A program made the position numbers and the translations under genes. Below, piece by piece: positions 23,529 through 35,399 of a stretch of 64,000 nt of DNA. The notes below the pieces were generated by a model. That model was not told the DNA's origin. It did no database searches and saw nothing but the letters and a program-made list of their open reading frames with translations. Origin of the DNA: Chelonoidis abingdonii (Eukaryota; Chordata; Testudines; Testudinidae); contig NC_133770.1 in the NCBI RefSeq assembly GCF_003597395.2, forward strand, positions 14,987,432 through 15,051,431, given 5' to 3'. Each line of letters opens with the position of its first letter. Position 1 is the stretch's first letter.

Positions 23529-23717
23529 ATCTAAGGGTTGTCGTAGATGCACTTATCCAGTCTATTAAGAAACTTGCTGAGGTGATTATCCTGATCGTTT
23601 TCTGCTTGAGTGTTTTTGCCCTTGTAGGCCTCCAGCTCTTTATGGGTAACTTGAAAATGAAATGTGTCCGTGACAATACTACATTTGATCAGAAATTATG
23701 TGATGATGCCAAGTCAG
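23529..23717 (+). CDS. SCN11A-like: Na+ channel coding exon 6: domain I S4-S5 linker and S5 (residues 235-298)
   Basis: The acceptor atttttctag ends at 23528 and the donor is CAG/gtaaac. The exon encodes [19 protein letters not shown] (S4-S5 linker), then S5 ([20 protein letters not shown]), then the start of the extracellular loop ([14 protein letters not shown]). There is one N-glycosylation sequon (NTT). At 189 bp it is shorter than the roughly 230 bp I recall in human SCN5A, so the extracellular turret is trimmed. It ends in phase 1. Confidence 0.95.
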
Positions 23718-23809
23718 GTAAACTTTTGTTCTTTTTTCCTTTAAATAAGAGTCTATAATGCAATCACAATGTGTGATTTCAGCTCAGATAGACATACTGA
23801 GATAGCTTT

Positions 23810-24055
23810 AATCTCCTTAGCTTGGGTCCCACGACAGAGAAGCCATGGCAATTTGCGCTTCAGCATAGGTTAGCCCCGCAAGTAATTACCCAGGGTTCTG
23901 AGCAGGCTTGTACAGCTCATGTTGAAATGCTTGCTGTCTCAGCTTCACTGCAGTGCTCTGGGACTAGAGCTAGCTAAATTAAAGCTAGCATGGGTGTATT
24001 TACTAAAGCTGCAGTCGCACCCAGTAACTGCAGTATAGACATACCCTTAGGTGTA
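23810..24055. repeat. Probable Harbinger-type MITE relic
   Basis: It ends with cagtatagacatacccttag, the inverted terminal sequence of turtle Harbinger MITEs (agggtatgtctacact). The interior shows the typical gctagc and ggctcg-like words. The left end is not clear. Confidence 0.45.
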
Positions 24056-24264
24056 TATGTTTGTTTAAACTTACATATTGTAGTTAACGTTGAAAATATG
24101 GTTGAATAAAAATTCTCACAACATGGCTTATTCTTCAACAAACTGAAAGGCCAGGGAGATAAATGCCTATAGAACGTTCAAAGAGGGTAGCTACACTACA
24201 AAGCATATGTGTGCCCAAGCATGGGTATGTATAAAGGAACTGGGTTATGGGAGTTGCCATTTGT

Positions 24265-26330
24265 AGAATCATAGAACTGGAAGGGACCTCGAGAGGTCAT
24301 ATATTCCAATCCCCTGTACTCGTGGCAGGACTGAGTATTATCTGGCCCATTCCTGACAGGTGTTTGTCTAACCTGCTCTTAAAAATCTCCAATGATGGAG
24401 GCTCCACAACCTCCCTAGGCAAGTTATTTCAGTGCTTAACCACTCTGACAGTTGGGAAGTTTTTCCTAATGTCCAGTCTAAACCTCTCTTGCTGCAATTT
24501 AAGCCCATTGCTTCTTGTCCTATCCTCAGAGGTTAAGAAAAACAATTTTCTCCCTCCTTGTAACAACCTTTTACATACTTGAAAACTGTTATCATGTCCC
24601 CTTTCAGTCCTCTTTTTTCCAGATTAAACAAACTGGCCATCAGGAAGTTTAGACCTGAAATTAGACGAAGGTTTCTAACGATCAGAGGAGTGAAGTTCTG
24701 GAACAGCCTTTCAAGGGGAGCAGTGGAGGCAAAAGACGTATCTGGCTTCAAGACTAAGCTTGATAAGTTTATGGAGAGGATGGCATGATGGGATAGCCTA
24801 ATTTTGGCAATTAATTGGTCTTTGACTATTAGCGATAAATATGCCCAATGGCCTGTGATAGGATGTTAGATGGGGTGGGATCTGAGTTACTACAGAGAAT
24901 TTTTTCCTGGGTGTCTGGCTGGTGAGTCTTGCCCACATGCCCAGGGTTTAGCTGATCTCCGTATTTGGGGTCAGGAAGGAATTTTCCTCCAGGGCAGGTT
25001 GGCAGAGGCCATGGGGGAGGTTTCGCCTTCTTCTGCAGCGTGGGGCACAGGTCACTTGCTGGAAGATTCTCTGCACCTTGGAGTCTTTAAACCATGATTT
25101 GAGGACTTTAATAGCTCAGACATAGGTTAGAGGTTTGTTACAGGAGTGGGCGGGTGAGATTCTGTGGCCTGTATTGTGCTAAAGATCAGACTAAATGATC
25201 ATAATGGTCCCTTCTGACCTTAAAGTCTATGATTCTGTTAATCTTCCCTCATAGGTCAAGTTTTCTAGAACTTTAATCATTTTTGTCGCTCTTCTCTGGT
25301 CTCTCTACAATTTTTCCACATCCTTCCTGAAATGTGGTGCCCAGAACTGGACACAATACTCCAGTTGAGGCCTAATCAGCGTAGAGTAGAGCGGAATAAT
25401 TACTTCTTGTGTCTTGCTTACAATACTGCTGCTACTACATCCCAGAATGATGTTCGCTTTTTTTGCAACAGCCTTACCTGTTGATTCATATTTAGCTTGT
25501 GGTCCACTATGACCCCCAGATCCCTTTTTACAGTACTCTTTCCTACACAGTCATTTCCATTTTGTATGTGTGCAACTGATTGTTCCTTCCTAAGTGAAGT
25601 ACTTTCATTTGTCCTTATTGAATTTCATCCTATTATTTCAATCCATTTCTCCAGTTTGTCCAGATCATTTTGAATTTTAATCCTATCCTCAAAAGCACTT
25701 TACAACCCCTTTCCAGCTTGATATCATCTGCAAAATGTATAAGTGTACTCCGTAGTCTGATTGCCATGACTGTGAACCACCGAAAACTACTCTCTGGGAA
25801 CGGTTTTTCCAACCAGTTTTGCACCCACCTATAATAGGTCCATCTAGGTTGCATTTCCCTAGTTTGTTTATGAAGAAGGTCCTGTGAGACAGTATCTAAA
25901 GCTCTGCTGAAGTCAAGATATACCACATCTACTGCTTCCGCCCATCCACAGGCTTGTTACCCTGTCAAAAAGCTATCAGGTTGGTTTGACATGATTTTGT
26001 TAAATATTAGAAAATCCCATGCTGACTGTTACTTATCACCTTATTATCTTCTAGATGTTTGCAAATGGATTGCTTAATTATTTGCTCCATTATCTTTCTG
26101 GGTACAGAAGTTTAGCGGACTGGTTTGTAATTCCCTGGGTTGTCCTTATTTCCCTTTTTATAGATGGACACTATATTTGCCCTTTTCCAGTATTCTGGAA
26201 TCTCTCCCGTCTTCCATGACTTTTCAAAGATAATTGCTAATGGCTCAGATATCTCCTCAGTCAGTCCTTGAGTATTCTAGGATGCATTTCATCAGGCCCT
26301 GGTGACTTGAAGACATCTAATTTGTCAAAG
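24265..26330 (-). mobile_element. CR1 LINE (-), split by another CR1
   Basis: The 3' end (agaactggaagggacctcga) is at 24265, and reverse-transcriptase text (VYLDFSRALDTVSQDLLHKQ on minus) lies near 25900. It has decayed by frameshifts and deletions. The copy is interrupted between about 24632 and 25238. Confidence 0.9.
24632..25238 (+). mobile_element. CR1-like LINE 3' end (+), nested in the opposite-strand CR1
   Basis: The plus strand reads RRFLTIRGVKFWNSL and a 3' UTR ending atcataatggtcccttctga, a CR1 subfamily tail. Host CR1 sequence resumes at ttaatcttccctcatagg. No target duplication is obvious. Confidence 0.75.
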
Positions 26331-27308
26331 TAAATGCACTAGGCATTCACAGTCTTCAGAAATGTATGGTGCACACTTAGCTCGACTTAAGTAGAAGAAG
26401 ACATACTCCTCTGCTATTTTGCCTTTTTGGAAACCTCCATCTCTTGTTACCTATGGGATATCCTGTGGCATTATTCCAGGCAAGAATCCTCCCACAATGG
26501 AGTTGAGTTGATGAGCTATATCTGCTCGACACTCTTAAAGAGGGCAGCACTGAAGTAGATTTTTCATTTGGGAAGTGAGCTGCCAGGCTACCCTTCAGCC
26601 CATCATTAACAGAAATGTAATTTTAGAGAAAAGCCAGGTAAAAAGGGCACACTTTGCCTGGTCACCTTTCCAACCATAATTGCATGTCATTTATAGATCA
26701 AGAGATAATAATTCTAGGTGATTGCGCTTTTGCGTTTTAAACTACCACATCCCACTTCTGTCATCTAGACTTTACAATCTAGATATCTCACTCTTGTCTT
26801 CTAGGTTGAACAATCTATATACCAGCTTTTGACGCATATGAAAGAAGACGATCCCACTTGTTATCAGAGATTAATTAGAATCTTGCAGTCATTCAGATAG
26901 AAGAATAAAGGTCTCCCTCAAGGCATGTAGATTGCCTTTTTGAGGAATAGCTGGAAGGAGCATAAGAGTGACATTTCTGTGCTTATATGAGGGCAAACAG
27001 GGACATATGCTTTTTATTGATCAGTTACTAGTGAATTTTCAAAACAAACGGTAGTACCCACAGATTGTCAGAGAAATGTAGCTTTATATAGTTAATTTTT
27101 ACAAAGGAAATTATCAGACATATGTGCACATACATCAAAGAAATGTATATTTCCTCTTGATTTTTTTACAAAATACATTAATACATAGATTATGATATGT
27201 ATTGTGTATATACTATTCACTTGATATTTGTGACCAATCACATTAACCTTGGAAGGTACTTATAAGAAAGTAACTTGTGATTTTATGATCCTTTCATTTG
27301 AACAATAG
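26331..27308 (+). other. Intron 6 end, nothing recognised
   Basis: About 1 kb with no gene or named repeat. Confidence 0.35.
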
Positions 27309-27372
27309 ATATCTGCTACAGAATGAATAATTCCCTGGACATATTATGGTGCGGATTCAGCTGGGACCCTAA
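27309..27372 (+). CDS. SCN11A-like: Na+ channel coding exon 7: domain I extracellular loop (residues 298-319)
   Basis: This 64-bp microexon equals the family size and joins exon 6 (phase 1) and exon 8 (phase 2) without a frame break. The acceptor tttgaacaatag ends at 27308 and the donor is CTAA/gtaagt. It reads DICYRMNNSLDILWCGFSWDP, matching the CGNSSDAG...CPEG stretch of other channels, with a sequon at NNS. A second AG at 27322 would break the frame and was rejected. Confidence 0.9.
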
Positions 27373-27994
27373 GTAAGTATAGCTAACACCCATTTTTAGT
27401 TCTTTCTTTTCTTTGCTGTTTTTGTTGTTTTGTATTTGGCTGTAGACAAACTACACTGTAAGCTTCCTGGAAGCTGTGATTTCCTTTCACTTTGGGGAAA
27501 GAGTGAGGCTGCACAATAAGAAGAATGAAAAATCCCATTTAAGAAAATGATCTTGTAGTCTATTGTTAAACATTGGTGATGTAGTGAAGATAAGTGGTCT
27601 GAGAGAGTGGGAGATGGAGGTAAAAATACAGTGATAAAGCTGGTCATGGGTCTGGAAATTTAAAGTGCAAAGTTTGTTACTTGTTCGTAGTCAGTTCCTA
27701 GCACTGACTTCCTCTCTTGATAGCTCACTCCAAAGTCTGTGTCTCCCCTTCCAAGAAGGACCTTCCTCTTGTATAGGAAAACAAAAAAACATTGTTCTTT
27801 CCAAAGACCACTCTGTGTCTTAAGTTATGATGTCAGTCCATATGAAGGAGGGCATAGCTGAGTCTATCCATTCCCCTCTTCAAACCCCTTTGTCAGGTGG
27901 TGGGCCCAGGACCCTGTTTTATTTATGTATTTACATTTTATTCACTAGAGGAAATTCAGCTCAGTGCAGAGGCCTCTAGCAAGCACCATATACT
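27373..27994 (+). other. Intron 7 start, nothing recognised
   Basis: No supported element. Confidence 0.35.
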
Positions 27995-28080
27995 GTTTAT
28001 TATTTTAATTGCAGTAGTCCCCAAAGGTTCCATTCAGGATTGGAGCCCCATTGTGCTAGGTACTGTACAATCATGCTGAA
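27995..28080 (+). repeat. Old interspersed repeat (MIR/SINE-like), second copy
   Basis: It shares ccattgtgctaggtactgta with the copy at 16890-17010. Confidence 0.45.
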
Positions 28081-28484
28081 AGACTGGAGGTTTTATGTAA
28101 TATCAAAATTATCAAATGTGGATCCAGAAATAGGTATCTTTTGCATGGATAATAGACTTGGAGATGGGGGGGGGACCACCTTGATAAATTACACTTATTT
28201 TGCTGCTGCACTATGTGGCTTGACTGACATCTTACACACTTATTATAAAATATCTGACTTAGGAGGGAATGAATAGTCATGAAGACTCTCTTATATGTAC
28301 TTTTAGGGCTTTACAGACCTGATTCACATCGTGCTGCCAGACTTGCAGCTTCAGGGAACACCTTGGTCGTGAGGGTGGGTGGGTGTTCATCTCACAAACA
28401 CTAAGCTGAAATGTTGATGTGATGATCACTATTCTTGTTCTCATGCCACGTGGTGTGAAATACAAGCTGCTGTCCATTGACACG

Positions 28485-29650
28485 TGTAGCCCTTCTGCCG
28501 GGTGGAGTCGGCAACAACAAGGGCCAGGTTCAATATCTAGAGGTTCGTGCAGAAGAGAATCAGCTTGAGCTGCCACACAGTTATCTGGGAAAACTTAACA
28601 CCACCCTGGGAGCCTCTAAGAGGTCATACTTCCCTGTTCACAAGCACTGAGTCTGTGTAAAACTAAAGAGAACTTTTATTAAAAGGGAAAGGGAGCCAAG
28701 CATTAATTTGGGAAAACACCACAACTGGATTCAAAAGCATATGATGCCACAGTGGATTAGGCAGTGTTCTTTGTCTCAGTTTCCCACCTTGCAGTGGGAA
28801 AGTCCCATGAATGAATGTCTCTTTAACACATCACTCCCGTCTCCCTCTGATGCACCCCACTCACAGCTGACTGTCCTTAGTTAGCAAAGACTCAAAGTTC
28901 AGGGGCGCATTCACAAGGGTTCATCTGGGAGCAGGCATCAACCAAAGTCTCTGCAGCTGCTTCTGCAGTTGTCTTACAGCGGCCGCCACTGTTTCTCTAC
29001 CACCACTGGCTACTGCCTCCCTGCTACTGCTTCCATGATGTCACATTCTGAGGTCTTACCACTTAACCCAGCTCTTTGTGATCGCAGCTCAGTGATTTCA
29101 GCAGGCAGTGGGGAACCTCACAGCTATTTCTGTGTTGTCTTTCACTCTCCCCACACACGATCTAAGGCTTACTCCCCTAGACTTGCTCTGCAGTGAGGAC
29201 TGCTCTAGGAATACCAAGCAGAAACAAGGACTTTCAGTTTAGTCTAATCATCTCTGTCATTAATCACTGGAGAGGGACAAGTGAAATGGTGCCTACGATT
29301 CTCTAAGCAAAGTCCACACCACCAGGTAGAAACATCTGTCTCCACCCACTCTCATCTTCACTGGAATTGGGCATCCCTATCCTCTGTTTAGCAAGTGAAG
29401 TTCAATTTAGGGTGACCCCTCAATAAGAGCATGGTGAGCACAGTTCTGCTGTCCTTTACCCATACAATAAGGATAACAACATTTTGTTATCTCTGCATTC
29501 GAATACTAGAGTGATTCGTAACCCCAAACCAGCCAAAATTGATCATTTTGGCAAAGCAGTACCATTTACTGCACACCTAGGCAGAGCAGGCATGTTTATG
29601 TAAACACAGTCTGCATCTGAAGTCTTTTCTTCCAGCTGATCACTAGATGT
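28485..29650 (-). repeat. LTR-type repeat (-), ends uncertain
   Basis: It starts tgtagcccttctgccgg after cacg. A second cacg at 29156-29159 follows a CA and could be the right duplication, giving 671 bp. However, LTR-like text that I recognise seems to continue to about 29650. The ttttattaaaaggg stretch is typical of this turtle LTR in reverse. Confidence 0.45.
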
Positions 29651-30338
29651 CAGGGGAGAGCTCATTCAGACCCTGCTTACACATGTGTCTCTGTGGTGGT
29701 GATAACTTGAGCTGCTTGAAGAATTAGATTGTTTCTCTTTTCAGTACAGTTCTGGTTTGGGCACATTGTAGGCTCTCTTTCCTTCCCCCTCCACCCAACT
29801 ATTTAAGATCTAATCTTCATCCCATCATCCTTCCAACTCCCTCCACAAATATTCATGCCTAGAACTTTCATATTTCTTGCTTCTCCTGGGCTTGTATACA
29901 TCAGTCCCAGCTGGCATTTGAGTTTGGGGAAGGTGTGGGTGGGTGTATATTGGAGGAGAGGCGTGGAATCAAACTGCGTCAGTGTTTAGCAATATTTTTT
30001 CATTTGTGAACCCCATAAAATGTCAAATGGGAGATGTGGACCTCATTAGAAATCTTAGACATAGTCTGTGGATGACAGTTTGAAAACCACTGGGCCACAT
30101 ATTAAGTCTTGGATCTTGTAGTAGGAGGTCTACCACATGACTTACCAGGGAATCGGAGATTTGAATGACACCTGATGGCAGAAATATATTTGAGGAGGAG
30201 GATGTGAACTTTCAGATGAACTAAAGGAGTGTGTATTGTGTGCTTGCCGCTTTCAGGAGCAACTTAAACAATCTGATATGTAAGGAAACCAGTTCTACAT
30301 GGAAGCCATGTATAATATAATGTCTCTTCTGTTATTAG
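29651..30338 (+). other. Intron 7 end, nothing recognised
   Basis: A short hAT-like relic (gtttgaaaaccactggg) is possible near 30080; nothing else seen. Confidence 0.3.
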
Positions 30339-30483
30339 TAAGGAATGTCCAGAGAACTATTCCTGCCAGAAAATTGGGGACAATCCTGATTTTGGCTACA
30401 CAAGCTTTGATCATTTTGGCTGGGCCTTCCTCTCTGTTTTCCGTCTGATGACACAAGATAACTGGGAGCGTTTATATCGACAA
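30339..30483 (+). CDS. SCN11A-like: Na+ channel coding exon 8: domain I pore loop (residues 319-367)
   Basis: The acceptor tctgttattag and donor CAA/gtaggt bound 145 bases. The exon encodes [19 protein letters not shown], then [20 protein letters not shown] and WERLYRQ. Asp359 is the domain I residue of the DEKA selectivity ring. The next residue, Asn360, is the tetrodotoxin-site position. It is Tyr or Phe in TTX-sensitive channels, Cys in Nav1.5 and Ser in Nav1.8/1.9. The pore helix is otherwise fully family-like, so the channel should be Na+ selective if DEKA is completed downstream. Confidence 0.96.
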
Positions 30484-31149
30484 GTAGGTATTTTAGCTGT
30501 TAAAATGATAATTAAGCAAGCCAGTCATTCAGTCTAGTATGATGTCTATGCTGAAAATGTTGTAATTTATTTTATTTTTTTGTTTTTTAACATTTGTGTA
30601 GTCACATTTATTGTAAAAAACATTTTAAGTATTAGGAAAGTACAGACCAAAACATTATCAGAACTGGTTCAGCCCAGGGCAATGCTCTAAGCCTTTGTCT
30701 ACACTTGCACACATCCTCAGGTAGTTGTCCGCGTATTGCTAGTGCATGTACACCATACCTGCGCCAAGTATCCAGATACATTCTCCACGTATCCAACATT
30801 CATACTGCCATTTCAGGGATGGTGTCTCTGAGTTATATGCATCACAGGAGACACTCCAGGAGCTGCCTTACTGTGTATTGCTGGTACTATCCGCTGCCTT
30901 CACACATTTGGTGATGGCAGCTCCTGCTTCACTAATGATGTGGTTCTGCTCCAGCTACTTCTTGCAAAACAACTGTTCATGTGGGGAAGTACTCAATACA
31001 CAAGCCAGTGGACAGAATTGGGCCAGAACTTCTTGACACACCGAAGATGGCTGACCAAGAGGGGGAGTGACAATCCACTGTAGTCCCATGGAATAGATGT
31101 TATGACTGCCAGTATTGCCATGGTATGCCCATGGATGGACTGCTGCTTC

Positions 31150-31738
31150 TGATCAGAACTAGCATGGTGTGATGGGATTACATTGTTTGGAAACCTGGGC
31201 TGCTGACCAGTGTCTTCGGAACTTCCGAATGAGGAAGCAGACCTTCATGGAACTGTGCGAGCTTGCACTAACCCTGCCGTGCCAGACCACTTGTTTTCAA
31301 AAACCCATACTAGTGCAGAAATGGGTGGCTATTACCTTTTGGAAGCTGGCAACACCTGATAGTTTCTCATCAGTTGCAAACCAGTTTAGGGTTGGGAGTT
31401 CTGCTGTTAGGGTGGTAGTTGTATAGGGTTGTCAGGAAATCAGTACTGACATTTATCCACAGATAGTTGACATAACCCAACTACCAGAAATTATAATTGG
31501 ATTTCAGAAAATGGGTTTTCTTAACTGTGCAGGTGCAATTGGTGGCACCCACATCTTCATACTTGGCCCACCGAAGGAGGCAAGTAAATATTTAAACCAA
31601 AAATGTTACTATTCACTCATTCTGCAAGGTATAGTGGACCACCGGGGTCAGTTTATGAATGCCAAAGCTAGACAGACAGGAAAGGTTCATGACTCCAGGA
31701 TACTCAGGAGATCAGGATTGTACTGCAGGGGCTTGTAG
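31150..31738 (+). pseudogene. Harbinger (PIF) transposase, 5' part, broken
   Basis: The text runs CLETWAADQCLRNFRMRKQT, then WKLATPDSFSSVANQFRVG (helix-turn-helix region), then GFLNCAGAIGGTHIFILGP, then YSLILQGIVDHRGQFMNAKA and GKVHDSRILRRSGLY. These follow the PIF/Harbinger DDE nuclease order. The first catalytic Asp of GAIDGTHI is Gly here; the second (VDHRG) is present. A stop interrupts the frame near 31424, and the gene is cut by the insertion at 31737, so it is inactive. Confidence 0.85.
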
Positions 31739-32384
31739 TGAGGCGGCTGCCCCACTCCTGGAGAACAGAGGTTAAAAGCAGCCAAGCTAGGCTGATTGGG
31801 GAGGCAGCCACAGCTATGGTCGTGCCCAATCAGGGCCCAGCTGGCCCTGATAAGAGGGCTGTGGGCCAGGAGCTGAGAAGTCTCATGCTAGCCCTGGAGT
31901 GGGAAGAGCTAGCTGCCTGGGAGAAACTGGAGCAGTGCTGGGAATAGGACAAGGGAGCTGGGGAGCTCCAGCCTGGTAAATCTCCAGACTGCAGGCCTTG
32001 ATGAAGGCCTATGAAAAGATACTGGGGCTGCAGAGGGGCAGCCTGGTGAGAGGCAAAGGCAGCAGGTCCTAACCCCTTGCCAATGATGGGTGGCCATGAC
32101 AGACTGTAGTCTGCCCCAGTGAGTGGGGCTAGATAATGACTGGCAGTAGTCACTGAGGCAAGGTGGTGTTAGAGGGTTGGGGGTTCCCCTGGGAGGGGAG
32201 ACCCAGAGCAAGGGGGTACTGGCTGGGGCAGAACCCAGGGCAAAGGCCAGCAGTGTCCGGGAGGAACACAGGGCCTGAGGCAGGCGAGCCACCGGGCAGC
32301 AGAGGGTGCTCCAAAGCTGGAAAAGAGCTAATTCCCAAGACGACCAACAGGAGGTGCCGCACCAGTGAGTCTCGACCTTGCTAT
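31737..32384 (+). repeat. LTR-like insertion inside the transposase
   Basis: The GC-rich block starting tagtgaggcggctgccccac has no relation to the transposase, whose coding similarity resumes at 32385. Its boundaries are defined by the interrupted protein match. I believe it is a turtle LTR but could not identify a target duplication. Confidence 0.5.
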
Positions 32385-32535
32385 AGGGATAAGAAGGGAC
32401 TATTTCCCAGCAACTACATGGTTCTCTACAGTATTCCTGTGCCAACTGTTATTTTGGAGGACCCTGTATACCCACTCCTAACATACCCAAAATCAATGAC
32501 CCACCCAGAAGGGAACTCATCTACAGACTGATTAG
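32385..32535 (+). pseudogene. Harbinger transposase, 3' part
   Basis: RDKKGLFPSNYMVLYSIPVP, then VILEDPVYPLLTYPKSMT, matches the region of PIF transposases around the third catalytic residue (usually GDAAYPL; here EDPVYPL). It continues the protein broken at 31738. Confidence 0.7.
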
Positions 32536-32659
32536 GACAGAACAGGTTTCCAAAGCTTGTACAGGCAGCCACCCTCATGCCCACAGTTCCTGGTTCCCCT
32601 GTAAGGGTTTTCAGGTGTTATCGGAGTGTCTTGTGCTGGGAGTCAAGCAGGCTGCTCCC

Positions 32660-33045
32660 GGTCAGTTGGGCAGAGGAAGGGTTGTATTCTTCACCTCAGC
32701 AGCAATCTGAGCAGCAGCTGGAGGAGGAGTAGCAGGAGGAGGACGTGGTGCCAGTTCCCAGAGAGAAGCCTCAGCCACAGTGGCAGTCAGGCCCTGAGTT
32801 CGTTCTGCCACTAGCTGAATGAGTAATTGCATCTGGGCATGATCCTGTTCCCTTTTGGCAACCTCCCATTCCTTCTGGGTGTACTGCTGTTCCCTGTGGC
32901 ATGTGGATTCCTGCTGCAGAAACAAGGTTGTTAGTGCCTCCTCCAGCCGAAGAGCCTGATCCTCCTGTGCCCTGAGGAGCTCAAACTGCCTCTGCTTCCT
33001 TCTGTGTATGTCAATAAGCAGGTCCTCTGGGTCCTTTTCCATCTT
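32660..33045 (-). pseudogene. Harbinger second ORF, coiled-coil tail
   Basis: The minus strand reads MEKDPEDLLIDIHRRKQRQF, then Glu/Gln-rich heptads (EALTTLFLQQEST, REQDHAQMQLLIQL). This fits the C-terminus of the Myb/SANT-like accessory protein that PIF/Harbinger elements encode opposite the transposase. The upstream part lies at 34590-35060. Confidence 0.6.
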
Positions 33046-34589
33046 CCTCTGCTACCTTTGGGTGCTGCTCCTTCTTTCCTGCAGGAATGGTTTCCCTCTC
33101 GGTAGTGGCGAGTCCTGCTAATTCAAACACAAAGTAACATCATATATCTATTTTCCCTTGAAGGAAGCTAAGAAATCCCCCCCATGTAATTGTGCTGCTG
33201 AAGTCCACAATGTTGATACCTTTTAGAAATTCAGGAATGTGACTGTTACGCTCCCCTTCATTCTCAGAAAACTATTGCAGCCTCCAAGGAAGGAGCATAG
33301 GCTAATAATGGTAAGATGCCTGTAGTAACATTTTTAAAAATTACAATGCTTCCAGGGGCTATGTTACCAGTTACTTTTTTCTTCTTTAAAGGCTGATCAC
33401 CATTTGGAGAACGTAGCAGTTTTCAAGGTATGGAATGGAAAAGAGAGGTGGCTTTCCAGTCCTGTGGAGGAGATTTGGCCATCTATACCAGAGAGATGTT
33501 ACTGCTAATGGATACATCTCTACTTATTGCTGAATGGAGAGGTGTGGTTGGCTATGAAGTTGAACCAAGCGCAGTTGCACAGCCTTTAAATCTGAAGAAT
33601 CAGCTTAAATTCAGCTAAAGCAAACATTTGCTGAAATATGCTTATAGAACTGGAAGGCAATTCAAGAAGAAGGCATGGAAGAGGAAAAATGACCCACTAA
33701 GAATAGCTAACCACCTTGTGCATCACCCAAAAATCCAGCTCCTGTGTCCAGTGAACAGCAGTGATAGGGACAGGGAAAGAAAGTTACACCACATTTTTAT
33801 TTTGTGCCCTGAACTTTCCAATGAACACCACAAGCAACTCGCCTCTCCACTACTAAGGGACTTGGCATTGTATCTGTACAACCACCAGAATGGAACCTTC
33901 ACCCACTTCCACTTCTCTCGGCTTTTGCAGAGTGGCTTGGCTAGGGAGAGGACAGACACCAGGGAGTGGGAATAGTACAAAATACTTTTTATTTTTAATT
34001 TTAACAGGAAGAAAAGACTGTGAGGATGTTCCTTGGATCACCTTTTTCTTCTCAGATATAAGGGGGCCTGCACCTAATACCACCCCCCCACACACCTTCC
34101 ATGTGGCTCCTGTTCATAGGGGAATGGGAAAACAAGGGAGTGGAATGGGAGTAGGAGGGCTGGAACTTTGAACAGTTGTGTTTTCTACAGCTGTCCTGTC
34201 CCCAACAAGTCCCTCTTCAAACCCACCTCCCTCCCTCCCTCTCTCCTGGACTGCATGACCCTGTAACTATTGTTGCCAGTGTGCTGGCTGAGAAATATGC
34301 AGGCACGGGGCACGACAGTGCATTTATAATCTTTGTTATATCTTTCACCAGATGTGCAACAGTGGTTCATGGGAGTTCAATAAAATTTTAGGTGTCTCTT
34401 GTTCGAGTGGCATGGAGCAGGGGCAGGGTGACAGCAATGGAGCACCAGAACAAAAGAGGATATTGGTGGGAAGAGAGTTGGGGAGTCCACTGTAAAACTT
34501 ACAAGCCTCAGATTATGGTTCCTGCCCTGGCTCTGGGTCCTCCCCGGGTTCCTCAGGGTGGCTTGCTCAACTAGCTCCTCCAGACAGAG

Positions 34590-35060
34590 GTGCAGAATCA
34601 TATACTCCTTTTCCTCCAGGTCTCCCAAAGCTTTCTCCACAGTCCCAGCTGCCTCCTCAGCCTGTCCCTCATCGGTGTACTGTTATCTGACGAGGCCAGC
34701 AGTTTTGAGGTGGTTGTCATGAGCCACTTCAGGCTCTGTCCTGGGAGCTCTGGAGAGCACCTGGTCCAGCTCATTGCAGCATAGGCTCAAAGGACAGTCC
34801 CTCCCTAAGTGGCTGTTCAAGTCCTTAACCTTTCAGTACAGGAGGCTCAGGTGCTTCATACATTCCCAGCACTTGGCCAGAGTCCGGTGAATGCGTGCCT
34901 CCTCCACCTCCATGGAATCTTCTGGTATCTGTGAATGTTTCTGCCACTCCAGGTCCTGTCATGGAGGATAGTGTATTCTGACCACATGTTGATCAGCACC
35001 TTTGTGTGGCTGGCAGATCAAGTGGCTGCTTTTGGAACATGATCAGTGTTCACCTGTACT
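34590..35060 (-). pseudogene. Harbinger second ORF, Myb/SANT-like N-terminal part
   Basis: Minus-strand frames give EEARIHRTLAKCWECMKHLS, then LLYGKVKDLNSHLGRDCP, comparable to the helix region of Myb/SANT-like Harbinger proteins. Stops and frameshifts separate it from the coiled-coil tail. Confidence 0.5.
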
Positions 35061-35399
35061 GATCAAGAGTGCACTGGAAAACTCTTTTAAAGTGGTCAGT
35101 GCAGCTCGCTACTACCACTGGCAACAGGAGGCCAGGGACCTTTATAGAATGGGTAAGGGTCAGGCTAAAAAGGGTTCAATGCACTGTGAGAATAGGCTAC
35201 TGAAACTTGGGACTTGATACATGCCCCTTGTCCCCATCCACACTACATTGTAGCAGTTGTATGGGGCTAAGCCACATTAGAGGCTTGTGCATACCCACAC
35301 CCCTCATGAGTGCTAGCTTTCATTCACTGTACTCTCCTTCAAACATGTGCTTCAGGGGTTAAGATGTGAACAATTGTGGAGGGGAGTTATGGCACAACA

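Noticed and set aside
27323..27372. Alternative acceptor for exon 7 after ctgctacag
   Set aside because: It would give the wrong phase with exon 6 and reach TGA at once. The upstream acceptor yields the 64-bp in-frame exon.
31741..32450. Long overlapping open frames (up to 178 codons)
   Set aside because: They arise from the GC-rich LTR-like insertion within the Harbinger transposase.
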